A DNA stretch of 64,000 nucleotides from NCBI GenBank assembly GCA_963693315.1, contig OY856187.1, forward strand, positions 46,152,235 through 46,216,234, read 5' to 3'. The position numbers and the translations under genes are program-made. Shown here one piece after another: positions 30,052 through 40,940 of this stretch; the first letter of the stretch is position 1; each line of letters begins with the position of its first letter. The DNA is from Diogma glabrata (lineage: Eukaryota; Arthropoda; Insecta; Diptera; Cylindrotomidae). The notes below the pieces were generated by a model. The model was not told where the DNA came from and searched no databases. It was given only the letters and a program-made list of their open reading frames with translations.

Positions 30052-30709
30052 TAAGGTGACCGGATTATTTTCAAACCAAAGAAGTTTTTTGTCAATATAT
30101 ATTATAAACCCCCACCCCTCAACAATTAAAATAAAATTTATTCAAAAAATATTAATTATATTTATTAAAATATTGAAAATGATTTATTTCGCAAAAAAGG
30201 ACATATTTTCTTATTCATGCATATATTTGGATGACTTATGGACTACTTTCAATAGGGTTTCATTGGACTCTCTTTTAAAATTTCTGTGCTTGACTTTTTT
30301 CGTTTATTAAAATAAACTGAGACTGACTTGTCTCAACACATTTAATTGAAATTTGAGTCTTTTTAGTTGTCCGTATATACTTAATAAATAAAAATACTCT
30401 TTCCACCGATGCGTATGGTCCTGGTAGACCAAAAAGGAATTCTATAATAAGTTTTGAAATTTCGGGATAAGCAATGTATTAATTATCAAAATGATTGAAT
30501 ATTTTGACCTATCATTGGTCATGCTCAAATTGTTTTTCATTCCCCATTGACAGTTTTTGATAATTACAATACATATTTATTTTCCTAATTTTGTCAATTC
30601 AAAAGTATGCGATATGATGAAAAGATGACAAAGATGCTCATTTTTGTAAAAGATGGCATTATTTTAAAAGATGGCAATCGTTCGTAAAAGGTGACGTCGG
30701 GTCACCTTA
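30052..30709. mobile_element. 658-bp MITE with 7-bp target duplication
   Basis: Ends TAAGGTGACCGGA and (reverse complement) TAAGGTGACCCGA, flanked by the exact repeat TTTTATG at 30045-30051 and 30710-30716. Interior AT-rich; the 84-codon frame at 30056-30310 is not recognisable and probably chance. Confidence 0.75.
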
Positions 30710-30716
30710 TTTTATG

Positions 30717-31922
30717 CCACTTCTATATGTAAGCTCATCCATATTCCTAGTGTTTGATCTTCTCTAACTTCAGTATGGAACAGCTTAGCAGATGCCATTG
30801 CATGGATGTTGCTCTTTGTGGCAGGCCCATATGTATTGTTTGGATAGCATTTAATTGTGTTCACGGACCGGTAAGATATTACATTCTTAATGTAGGTGGT
30901 CTCTATGAGGCCAAAAGGTGGCATACAGTAGCGGTTCTCAGCGCTGCGTTTTGTGTGGTTTGCATCTTATCTAGTGCGTGTCAGAAACTTTGTGTCTATA
31001 TGGGTGCTGCGTAGTTTAGAATTGGTCTTCCTATAGTTTTGTATGTTGTGATAATTGTGTTTTTATGCCCCATGAACTTCCAGCTTGCGCTTTTAGTACA
31101 TTGTTTCAGCTTTTCATCTTTGAGTTCACCTGTTGTGCATGAGCATTGAATTTGAGCAGTGTGTCGAATGTTACTTTCAGCAATGTCGGATTTTTTACTG
31201 TAGGAAGGAGCACGTTCTCAATGCGGTTTAATTTTGTATTCACCTCCTTCGTCCGAGATAATAGTATCAATTTTGTGTTTCTAAACCTTTAATTAAGGGA
31301 GTTAATGTATTCGATGAGCTCATTGGTGAGTTGTTCTAGATTATTTATTGTGGCAAGGACCGTGCAATCGTTTGCACATGATATGATAGTTATACTTTCT
31401 GGTTGTGTAGGTAGAGGTTGAAAAGTGATGGTGAGAGCACTCCACCTTGTGTTGTGGTACACCTTTTTTTAGTATTTTCATTTTTGATTTACAGTTTCTG
31501 AAATTCACATATGTTTGGCGGACTCTTAAGTAGTTACACTACCAGCGCTTTATTATGCCTGGCAAGTTTGTTATTTAGGATTTCGTTTAGTAATGCGGCG
31601 TGAGACACTCAAACGCTTTTGATAAATCAAGTGCGACTAAGATTGTTCTTGCATATGGGCTGTTTTTGGTTCAAACCACTGATTTAATTTTGAATTTTGT
31701 GAAGGGCGGTAGTTGTGCTGTGTGCTTTTCGGAAGCCATGTTGGTGTGGAGCTAGATTGCAGGAGCTTGATGTCATAGGTAGCAAAAGCGCTTCAATCAG
31801 TTTTGAGATAGATGAGAGGGTGGTAATAGGCCTGTATGACTTCCCTTCTTCTTCGGGTTTTCCGGATTGGAGAATGGAGCTAATTTTGCCTGTTTTCCAA
31901 ACATTCGGTATCTGAAGAGTAT
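30717..31922 (-). pseudogene. Jockey-like non-LTR relic, reverse transcriptase core
   Basis: Minus-strand frames read, in order from high to low coordinates, WKTGKISSILQSGKP, YRPITTLSSISKLIE, HQHGFRKAHSTTTAL (31684-31986), then LVALDLSKAFE near 31600, GVLSPSLFNLY near 31430 and CANDCTVLAT near 31360 at the place of the RT catalytic box, all separated by stops and frame changes. These are the ordered RT blocks of a Jockey-group element. The remaining minus-strand part to 30717 corresponds to the RT thumb region and is poorly conserved. Long dead. Confidence 0.78.
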
Positions 31923-31925
31923 TTA

Positions 31926-32457
31926 GGGCCGATTGTATGAACAAGGATGGATAGAATAAAATCCGAGGGTAAAATTCTATCTTCATCCGAGGATTCTTTT
32001 TTTCATCGATTCTATGAACACAGATAGATTAATTTTTATTTGTGTTTTTATTGCAGTTTATAGCATTTTTTATAAGTGGCAATACTTTTCCTTTTACTTT
32101 TCTATTAAATAAATTTAATTATAAACTAAAAACCATTTTTTTCAAAATTGAAATTGAATATATTAAAATTATATTGAAAATATTATTTATTTTACTATTA
32201 ATTTATATCAAAAATCAAATTTTTGAAACGCAGAAATTTAAATTAAAAAATAAACACAAATTCAAAACAAAACTTTTCTGCTATGCGCATGTCAAGAAAA
32301 AATTTTTATCCTTTGTTTTATAGAAGAAAAATAGAAGATAGATCAAAGGATAGATCAACAATCCTCGGATAGATTTTTTAATCTATCCTGATTCATACAA
32401 TACAAACGACGATTAATCCGAGGATTTATCTTCTATCCGCATTCATACAATCGGACC
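31926..32457. mobile_element. 532-bp PIF/Harbinger-like MITE inserted in the Jockey relic
   Basis: Ends GGGCCGATTGTATGAA and (reverse complement) GGTCCGATTGTATGAA, flanked by TTA at 31923-31925 and 32458-32460. G-rich ends and a TWA duplication are the PIF/Harbinger pattern. Near each end are further inverted words of the ATCCGAGGATT type. The 93-codon frame at 32042 is AT-driven. Confidence 0.75.
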
Positions 32458-32460
32458 TTA

Positions 32461-32935
32461 GTGTTGTTGTGAGGTAGTTCACTCCCTTGGGTCCAATGTG
32501 TTTAAGCATAATAGCCGATATGCCGTCGGGTCCAATTGCTTTTGAGGATTTGATTGTTCTAATTGCGTTCTCAACTTCAACATTTGTAAAATTGATATGC
32601 TCAGTGCTGTCATCTTTGAGTTTTCGGAAGTGTCTGAGGACTGATCTAGACTTCTTCTCATGCTTACTTAGCTTTTCTGTAAACTGCGTATTAAATTTCG
32701 AGACGCACTTCCTAGAGTTGTCTGTAGGAATATCGTTGAAGGAGATCATGTAGTTATTTTCAGGTCTTCGAGGATGGGTTAACCCCCTTTATAACTTTCC
32801 ATAGGTTTTTACTGGATCCGCAGTTTGATTTACTCATTAGCGCTCTCCATTTGTGTTGCCTTTTTGTGTTCTATGACTAATTTATTTATTTGCTTAGGTT
32901 TTGGATTCTGGGATTGGATGAATCTGTTTTACAGC
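32461..32935 (-). pseudogene. Jockey-like non-LTR relic, region before and at the start of RT
   Basis: Minus-strand frame 32749-32426 reads FTNVEVENAIRTIKSSKAIGPDG followed by ISAIMLKHIG, the entry block of Jockey reverse transcriptase; upstream (to about 32935) is the WKVIKG-type linker between endonuclease and RT. It continues across the MITE into 31922. The endonuclease domain itself is not seen. Confidence 0.7.
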
Positions 32936-33600
32936 TATTATCTCAAATTATGGCCATGGGCCATAGTGTACCGAATTTCAAGTAGTTTCTAAGATATCAT
33001 TTCCACAGACAGACAAACACACACCTTTTGACTCTCATATCTCGGGTCATAATGGAAATGCGGATCGAAAATAAGTCAAGTAATTTCGAAGATATCGTGT
33101 CCACAGACATTGGGGTTCAGGTTGGTAAGGGTTTAGTTAAAGCATGAGCTGTGAACCGGACACCACAAGAAAATTTTACCTACACGTAAAGAAGGACCAG
33201 ACAACCGGAACGTGGAAGAAAATACTTTCACACGCTTTAAAAGGATCTTAATTTGCCTTGCGAAAATGCGAGCCTAGATTTTCGGGAAATCCCATAGTTT
33301 TAGTTAAAATTGAACAATAGAGCTACAATCAAATATTTCTTTTTCTACAATCAAGTACAAACGAAATGGTTTCACAACCGTTATTAAAAAGTTGGGTTTC
33401 GGCTAGTGAAAACGCCAGACTGAAAAAAAAAACAACAAAAAAGTGCATTTTCTAATCATTTTTATTATAATTACTCGTTAACTAACGAGCTACAATCAAA
33501 ATTACTTTTACTTCAATCAACTACAAACGAAATTCTTCGCAAAAACTGTTTTAAACATTTAGTTTTGGTTAGCAGGAACGTCAGGCTTACACATCCATAA
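32936..33600. other. Gene-free stretch with a diverged direct repeat
   Basis: GAGCTACAATCAAA with following CAAACGAAAT and GTTTTGGTTAGC-type words occur at about 33320-33420 and again at 33489-33590, suggesting an old duplication of about 100 bp. CTACAATCAAAATACTTTT recurs after the next MITE, so the MITE may have landed in a third copy. Nothing coding is supported. Confidence 0.4.
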
Positions 33601-34051
33601 AGCCCAGCATTCACATACAACGGAAACAGAAACAGAAACCGAATTTCATACAACTTTGACAGCAACGGAAACAGAAACCGAATTTAGAAACGTAACAGAA
33701 ACGTAAAAATCGTGTGTTTTGTCTGAAACGGAAACAATTTAAATTGAATTGTTTCAGTACCGAAACTGTCACATGACCAGAAACTGTCACATAATATTAA
33801 TTATAATTTTGAATTGTGGTAACAGCTTTGAATTTTGAATTTTATGAATAGGTTTTATAAATAAAAATTATTTGTTTTTGTTATTCTTCAATTTTATTAT
33901 TCATAATGGATAACAAATTCACAAACTCAAACAAAATTCGGTTTCCGTTTCTGTTTTATTATTCACCACCGTCAACCAAATTAGAAACAGAAACGGAAAA
34001 TTTTCAGTTTCAGTTTCGGTTTGTGTTTCCGTTGTATGTGAATGCCCGGCT
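33601..34051. mobile_element. 451-bp PIF/Harbinger-like MITE
   Basis: Ends AGCCCAGCATTCACATACAA and (reverse complement) AGCCGGGCATTCACATACAA, continuing into repeated GGAAACAGAAAC words. Flanked by TAA at 33598-33600 and 34052-34054. The overlapping 83-codon frame is made by the inverted repeat. Confidence 0.78.
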
Positions 34052-35851
34052 TAACGGTCATTTTCACTTTTCATTTTCTGGAAAGCTATTGAAAATCAAA
34101 ATAATTTTTACTACAATACTACATACTTTTTACTACATACAATCAAAATACTTTTGAATTTCGGGTGCCCAGATTCATATGATCATTTAGTGTTTAAATA
34201 GGTATGTCTACAGAAGACCCATGTTTCAATCAGTTTCATGCTTTTTTTGTCTGTCTGTGCCTGAAGACAGACGTGCTTGGAAATGAAAATACATGGCCAT
34301 TGTTGATGCAAAATGTTGGAGTATGCAATATAAACGTGCCAACTTATGCTGAATGTATTTCAGCATAAACTTACCTATTGTTTTTTTTTGACAGTTCAAT
34401 ATGTTCATTGTATCTTTTCACATGTTATGTTAAAACTTAAAATCAATTGAATAAAGAAAACTAAATTGTTCTTATTATCAGTATTTATTATCGTCGGTGT
34501 GATCCATCGAATATTGTTTCATCTTCATTCCAAAAGGTTATTCCAAGGTTCATTCCAAGAAGTCGCCCTGAAACAATATTCTTCGATATAGATAAATTAA
34601 GCTTGCCAGATCGCCCGGCTAAAGCCGGACTCGCCCGGCTTTTTTTGGTAAAACTTGGCTGAAAAATCGCCCGGTTCGGACGCCCGGATTTCTAAACAAA
34701 GACCGGAAATCGCTCGGATTTTTCCAACATTTGTTCATTGAAAAAAAAATATATATATAATATTCATTCGTTTTATAGTCAAAATTTCAATAATCTGTAT
34801 CTTTCTTATTCAAATATGTTTCACATGTTAAATCGTGTTATTTTCAATGTTTCATATGAAAACATATAAACAATTGACATCATTTCAACGTTTTGTAATT
34901 AGGCCCTGATACGGAGCCACGTATGTAATTGATTCACTTCGTGAATCGGATTGGACTTTTATCACTTTGTTTCTGTTCAATATACGGTTAAAACTATACA
35001 AATCACAAGCACATCTGATATTCCATCGTTTCAATAGTGGGAAAAAAATAAAAGTTAAAGCAAAGGAGATCACTCCCGCCATCCGGATTGTCCCTACACG
35101 GATCTTAAATTTTGGAAATCTCTTATTATTCTTCAATTAGCCTATCATTCTAAAAACTAAGTTGAACCGCATAAAAAACTAAATTCCAATACTAATATAA
35201 AATAAAAATACCTTATTTTAAACTGTTGATTCTGTTTCCACCAGTTGCAATACCACGCTCCATAGTTGTTGAATTTTGATCTGGATAAGCAGAGATATTA
35301 TTTCGGATACCAAGTGAACTTCTTTAAACCAATATTTGCTTAATTCCTGATTTGAAATATTAGAATATCCATTTGAAACTACGGCACCACTACTATTGTT
35401 GTTATTAATATTCAAAACATTGACATCTTTTTGATAATCCAAATTTGTATTATATATTGGAAAAACCATCTGGTGTCGCATGATGAAACATTTTCATCAA
35501 TGTTAACTTCTTATAAAGTGGACAATTACAAGTCACAACTGGCCATAATAAATCTTTTTATTGTATTCTTATTAATGTTTACAACCATAAATAACAATAA
35601 TAATTTCATTTCAGATTATAATTTTGACTTATATTTTTAGTATTTGATGTTTTTATTATTACACATCACATTAATTAGCAATTAATTTAAAAGAGCCAAC
35701 ACATATATTAACACCTTAATGAATCTACTCAATTTTTTTCTAAAATCAACTCTGAAAATATTTGTTTGAAACACAAATATGGAATGACCTCTCAACATTG
35801 GAAAAATGTGATTTTTTGCTTTTTTACATCTCATGATGTCAAAACAAATCG
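34052..35851. other. Intergenic stretch with two unrecognised minus-strand ORFs
   Basis: A C+G-richer patch at 34590-34700 repeats GCCCGG several times (GATCGCCCGGCT, ACTCGCCCGGCT) and may be part of a DNA element. Minus-strand frames at 34885-35136 (83 codons) and 35218-35481 (87 codons) are open; the second has an Asn/Ser run (NINNNNSSG) of the sort common in insect regulatory proteins, but I recognise no domain and no splice sites that join it to anything. Treated as unproven. Confidence 0.35.
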
Positions 35852-36102
35852 GGTAATATTGAAAATTCAGCAAAGATTAATAACGACAACGACATCTGTT
35901 CGTTAGAATTGGAAATAAAATTGAGTACGTTCGTTTGCTTTTTATAGTATATTCAAAATTCAACTAGCAGTTAGTTTTAGAAAATTTTAAAATTATTATT
36001 AATGTAAAAATGAACGGAAACTAATGAAATACATTTCTATTGAATTGAAAACAAAGAGGAATTTGGTTTTATTATTGTTTTGCGATTATTACGATCGTTA
36101 CA
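35852..36102. repeat. Dispersed 250-bp repeat, copy A
   Basis: Aligns over its whole length with 47321-47569 at roughly 85-90 percent by eye, with shared ends GTAA.../...CGTTACA. It could be a solo LTR or a MITE. It abuts the truncated 3' side of gypsy-4. Confidence 0.7.
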
Positions 36103-36425
36103 CCATGAATTCAAGGTAAAAATCAAGATTTCTACTCTTGAAATCACAAAAACGTCGCCATCCCCTCCATGACAGAAACCACCGAACTACTTCCACTTAT
36201 TAAACTGTATCTGGGATCGAGATACCCACAGTCACTGGCGTCAAGACCGATGACCGGTTCCAACACTCATGAAGTCCTTAAGAACTTCACTGAGTATTGA
36301 GACCGACCATCCATCCGAACGTCAGCACCATGGACACCCCGATACAACCAGTAAGTATGACCTGAAGATGTGAACCCCAGAGACGACAATCAGCCAGAGG
36401 AACAACCCTACCTAACGAAAAGACA

Positions 36426-39171
36426 TCATTCCCTGATGTCTTTCGCGTGATGTACTCCAAGATTCTTACCGCTCATATCTATGCACTCATAAAGTACATT
36501 TCCAATCTTAGTCTTAATCATTGCAGGTAAGAACTTTGGAGCCAATTTTGCCGAGAATTTTTTGGTAGCGTCACTCAAACAAATGATGTTGCCGTACAAA
36601 CACACGTTGTTGTGGTTGAAAAGTCCGTAGTTTAGATCGCAGGTTGTACTGATGTTGCGATTTCTTAAAAGCTGCTTTTAAATTTTGTTGAACCCGGTTC
36701 CTGAGCAGAGTCAAATGATCAGAGCGTTCTATTTCCTCACCAGCATCTTCACCAAGCTTGTGTAGTGATCTCAACAAATGGTAAGTATTTCCATCCGAGA
36801 TTGGATGTTGACCAAATAATAAATAGTACGGTGAGTACTTGGTAGCAGAATGTACTGCAGCCCGCAGTGCATATGCAATTTCACCAATTTGTGAGTCCCA
36901 CTTGGTATGTTGACCTTTAATGAACGCTCGAATTGCTGCTAGAACTGACCTATTGACCCGCTCTGACGCGTTGCTTTGAGGACTATAAACACCGGTCCTA
37001 ATGTGTTTAATGCCGAAATCTGACAAAAGACTTTGAAAGTTCCTACTAGTGAACTGTTTGCCATTGTCACTGTGCAGAAACTCGGGTACCCCATATGTAA
37101 GAAACACTTCATTCCTTAGAAAAGCATTCACCTTCGGTGAAGTTGCGTTTCTAAGTGGTTTCAGTAGTACAAACTTCGTAGCATGATCCAGAACTATCAA
37201 TAACACCGTATTCCCAAGTGTAGAACGAGGATACGGTCCCAAAAAATCTATATAGACTCTCTGCCATGGACGTGCTGTTTCGAATTGATATTGCATCGGA
37301 GGACGCAATATCTGATTCGTGGCTTTTGTTTGTTTACATGTGTCGCAGGACACAACATAGTTGTGTACCTGTGACGCCATGCCCGGCCAATAATAAAGAC
37401 GTCGAAGTAATTCTAAAGTCTTTTTAACACCTCCATGAGCAGCAGTACTATCATCATGATGTTTCTGAATCATGTTTGAAGTCATCGGTTTTGGTACCCA
37501 GAGTTTCCACACAGGAACATCGTTAGGTATTGCATCAGGTCTTGGCTCAATACGTATGTATAGCTTATCATCCACGATTTTAACAGATGGAAAGTCCTTG
37601 GGTGATGATTGAACTTTAGCTATCATATCCGTATATTCCTTGTGCCGATAACCTTCATTGTCGATTTTGATGTCGTTAATGTGATGTGTTAATGCTTCCG
37701 TCAATTCCTCGTGTGCATCGTCATAAAGACGAGATAGAGCATCAGGGACTATATTTTGGGTACCTTTTTGGTGGACAATGGTAAAATCCATATGTTGGAG
37801 TTTTAGGCTCCACCTAGCCAGACGGCCACTCAAGTCTTTCTGTGACATAAGCCACTTCAGACTTGAGTGATCAGTCACAATTGTAAATCGGTGACCTTCA
37901 ACATAGCCCCTGAATTTCTTCACACTCAGAATTGCCGCAAGACATTCAAGCTCAGAAACTGAGTAATTTCTCTGGGCTTTGTTAAGTTTCTTCGACATGA
38001 AGGCTATCGGACACTCTTGTCCGTCTTCGTCGATCTGATACAGTACACTACCTATCCCTGTCAGACTCGCATCGCATCTAATAAAGAACTCTTTATTATA
38101 ATCAGGGTTTACTAATACCGGTGCTGTAGTCAGCAATCGTTTTAAATTTTCGAAAGCAGCTTGCGCTTCTAATGTCCATTTCAATTTACCAGAACTTTTC
38201 TTCAATAAATCTGTAATTGGTGATACCACGCTTGCATAGTTTGGTATGAAACGTTGGTACCAACCAGCCATTCCCAATAGTCTACGTATTTGTTTTACTG
38301 TAGATGGAGCTGGATACTCTGCTACAGCTCTTACCTTGTCAGGGTCTGTTCGAAGACCATCTTCACCAACTAAAAATCCCAAGTATTTCACCTCTCTCAG
38401 AACAAATTTACTTTTCTTGAGGTTTATTGTTAACCCAGCCGCTCTTAACAATGAAGAGACTTTGGACAGCAACTCCATATGTTCCTGGAACGTGGAAGAG
38501 ACTACCAATAGATCATCTAAATAAACAAAGACATTTTCGTGATATTGATGTGGTATCACTTTGTGCATTAGCCGACACATTGTCTGGGGAGCATTGCACA
38601 ATCCAAAGGGCATAACCCGGAATTGATACAATGGACGACCAGGCACTGTGAAGGCTGTCTTGTCTCTAGATGCTTCTGCCAGAGGAATCTGCCAGAAAGC
38701 ATCTTTGAGATCAATACTTGAAATGTACTTTGTGCTATTTAGACGACCTAGTAAGCCATCAATCAAGGGAAGTGGGTAAGCGTCCTTTTTCGTTAGTGAA
38801 TTGACACGACGGCTATCAATACATAATCTGTTTTTACCAGACTCTTTTTGTACCAAAACCACTGGCGAGCACCAAGAACTGTTACTCTCTTCGATCACGC
38901 CCATTTGAAGCATTCGGTCGAGTTCGGCATAAACCTTTAGTTGAACAGCCGGCGATGTGGGATAGTGCCTCTGTTTAACAGGTGCATTATCACCAACATC
39001 GATAACATGTTCAACCAAAGAAGTCTTTCCGAGCCCAAACACTTCAAATGACGGGAAAGAATCCTTGATCATATCCAGTTCATGTTGCTGGTCAGTGGTG
39101 AGGTTATGTGTATTAAAATTTTGTAGCTCTGTGCGAGTCAGTTCACTAACAAAAGAAGGAACAATACCGAA
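36426..39171 (-). pseudogene. pol: Gypsy-4 Pol: RT, RNase H, integrase
   Basis: Open from after the protease stop down to 36571, in the same frame as the protease. RT: SSWCSPVVLVQKESGKNRLCIDSR, YPLPLIDGLLGRL, VMPFGLCNAPQTMCRLM, active site VYLDDLLVV, thumb RRLLGMAGWYQRFIP. RNase H: RCDASLTGIGSVLYQ and VTDHSSLKWLM. Integrase: HH-CC finger with DDSTAAHGG and CDTCKQTKA, catalytic YIDFLGPYP, SDNGKQFTS and the NASERVNRSV glutamate motif. At about 36575 a frame change moves the last 45 or so codons (to a stop at 36426, with KIGNVLYECIDMSG) into another frame. The ATG at 39072 is internal to pol and is not the natural start. Confidence 0.9.
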
Positions 39172-39750
39172 TTACTCCCAGAAATCTATGCCCAGGTAGA
39201 GCTCTTCTCGTAATCCAGGGACTATATGGAACCGCATTGGTTTAGTGGAGCCATTCACAGTTATTGGAATTTCGATGTAACCCAAAATTTTTGTTGCAGT
39301 ACCATCTGCCGTACGAATACACGAAGTGTACTTACGGTAGGTTGTACCTGATGATTCCAATAATTCCAAGGAATTTCTTCCAAGTATTGTGATTGAAGCT
39401 CCACTATCCAATAGTCCTGAAATATGTTTGCCCAAAATCCTAATTGTCAATCGCGGCCGAGGATCCTTTGTTTCTGAAAGGATAGATGAAATACATGCTT
39501 TGCGAAATAATTTCCTCATCCTCCAATATCTGATGTTACGTTCAAGACGTCTAAAATACGTTCGATGTAATGATGGGAAATTAAATATATTAGATGATTT
39601 TATTCGGGTTTCGTTGGTGGTTGCCAATCGTCCTGCGTTCCTACATCTCTCGTCGATTTCTTCGGGCTCATTGGATGTTGAACCGAGGGTACCATCCCCG
39701 AAGCATGTACTCTCGGACGGTAGTTTAACGACGGGTGACAATATGAACAA
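39172..39750 (-). CDS. Gypsy-4 protease region
   Basis: Encodes the aspartic protease, motif GLLDSGASITILG in the middle and YLGIDFW near the end, the retroviral-type protease hallmarks. It overlaps gag by about 150 bases in the -1 frame relative to gag, consistent with -1 frameshifting, but I find no canonical slippery heptamer in the overlap. A TAA at 39174-39172 separates it from RT in the same frame; conserved-looking pol sequence continues directly after the stop, so it is either a nonsense mutation or a readthrough point. The first ATG (39750) lies well inside the overlap and need not be used. Confidence 0.8.
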   Translation of the reverse strand: MFILSPVVKLPSESTCFGDGTLGSTSNEPEEIDERCRNAGRLATTNETRIKSSNIFNFPSLHRTYFRRLERNIRYWRMRKLFRKACISSILSETKDPRPRLTIRILGKHISGLLDSGASITILGRNSLELLESSGTTYRKYTSCIRTADGTATKILGYIEIPITVNGSTKPMRFHIVPGLREELYLGIDFWE

Positions 39751-40940
39751 TTTGCATAAATTACATCCGGTTTGTTACATTTCCAGCAATATAATTTAAT
39801 TCTATTCTTAGAGCACTCAGGAGCTCGATGACCGTTTACTCCACATCTGAAACACACTATTGGTTGTCTGGACATTGATGGACCAGGTTGACTGTTGTCA
39901 GATGTTATGCCAGGTCGCTGAAATATCCGTCTCGGTGTTGAATCCACCGCTTCAATATATCCATGTTGTTCTTGTTCAGCATCCACCTCATAATCATCCA
40001 TATGCTGTAGCTCGCTAATTCTTAAATTTGATGTTCTGGTCGGAACTGGTGTGGACCACAAACGTTCAAACTTCTGACATAAAGTCCGAAGTTCATCCAT
40101 TGAATGTATTGTTGCTGCAAGTGTAGCATTTTTGAGCTCCACACTCAGTCCCTCCCGAGCAATCTCTAGCATTTCACGGTCAGCAAATGGATGTGCTAAG
40201 CGACGGTTTAACGAACCAATCTCCACCAGATACTCGTATACGCTCTCCTTTGACTTTTGTTTGCGGTTCAGAAGAACTCGCAAGATCGCCTTATCATCAG
40301 TGAGCGTACCGAAGGTTTGTAGGAGTCCCTCCCTTAACACTGGATAGGTCACCACCTCATATTCATGAGTTAAATTCAGATAGTATCTGTCGGCAGCTCC
40401 CTTGAGATACCGTGGAACGATAGACCTAAGGTCGTCCCAATTCACACGGTCCCTCCTGGCAGCCGCCTCCACTCTGTGAACAAACGCATGAACATCAGGA
40501 GAGTGACCATCTCCTGTGAAGGTTGGAACCCAATTTGAGTCATAACGACTCAAATTGTTCCCACGAACCCCTCGGTACTCCACTGGTGCTAACGCTGGAG
40601 CCGCGTCACGCCATACCTGAGGAGGTTGGTTGTATGGTGGTGGTACTGTAAGTGGAGCTTGTGGATATAATGGTGGTGGTTGTACCTGTGGTACTGATGG
40701 ATAATTTAATGATAATTGCGGTTGTACTAATGCTGGACTATTGTGTATGTTTTCAGCTTGGAGTGATGGACCCAATTGTGGTATTACAAAGTCCTCTGCC
40801 CAATTGTTCCCCCTGAAGTTCACACCCCGAACCAGACATTCGATCTGTAGTTCGGTGGGTTCCAAACCATAGAACGGATGGTCAACGTCTATTTGGTTTG
40901 ACATTTTGATGGTAAAACCCTTAAAATTATGAACTCGCAA
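39600..40940 (-). CDS. gag: Gypsy-4 Gag, two zinc fingers
   Basis: 446 residues. A proline-rich segment at about 80-115 (QPPPLYPQAPLTVPPPYN) contains PPPY, a late-domain-like motif. The capsid core follows from about 140 (WVPTFTGDGHSPDVHAFV to the LCQKFERLW region near 295). Near the C-terminus are the knuckle CFRCGVNGHRAPEC and a second Cys cluster CWKCNKPDVIYANCSYC. Ends at 39600 with -1 overlap into protease. An ATG 12 codons into the frame (MSNQIDVD) may be the real start since the first residues look like leader. Confidence 0.88.
   Translation of the reverse strand: MRVHNFKGFTIKMSNQIDVDHPFYGLEPTELQIECLVRGVNFRGNNWAEDFVIPQLGPSLQAENIHNSPALVQPQLSLNYPSVPQVQPPPLYPQAPLTVPPPYNQPPQVWRDAAPALAPVEYRGVRGNNLSRYDSNWVPTFTGDGHSPDVHAFVHRVEAAARRDRVNWDDLRSIVPRYLKGAADRYYLNLTHEYEVVTYPVLREGLLQTFGTLTDDKAILRVLLNRKQKSKESVYEYLVEIGSLNRRLAHPFADREMLEIAREGLSVELKNATLAATIHSMDELRTLCQKFERLWSTPVPTRTSNLRISELQHMDDYEVDAEQEQHGYIEAVDSTPRRIFQRPGITSDNSQPGPSMSRQPIVCFRCGVNGHRAPECSKNRIKLYCWKCNKPDVIYANCSYCHPSLNYRPRVHASGMVPSVQHPMSPKKSTRDVGTQDDWQPPTKPE

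Noticed and set aside
30754..31014. 86-codon plus-strand frame, Cys-rich and hydrophobic
   Set aside because: It lies antisense to the Jockey-like RT tail and has no independent support.
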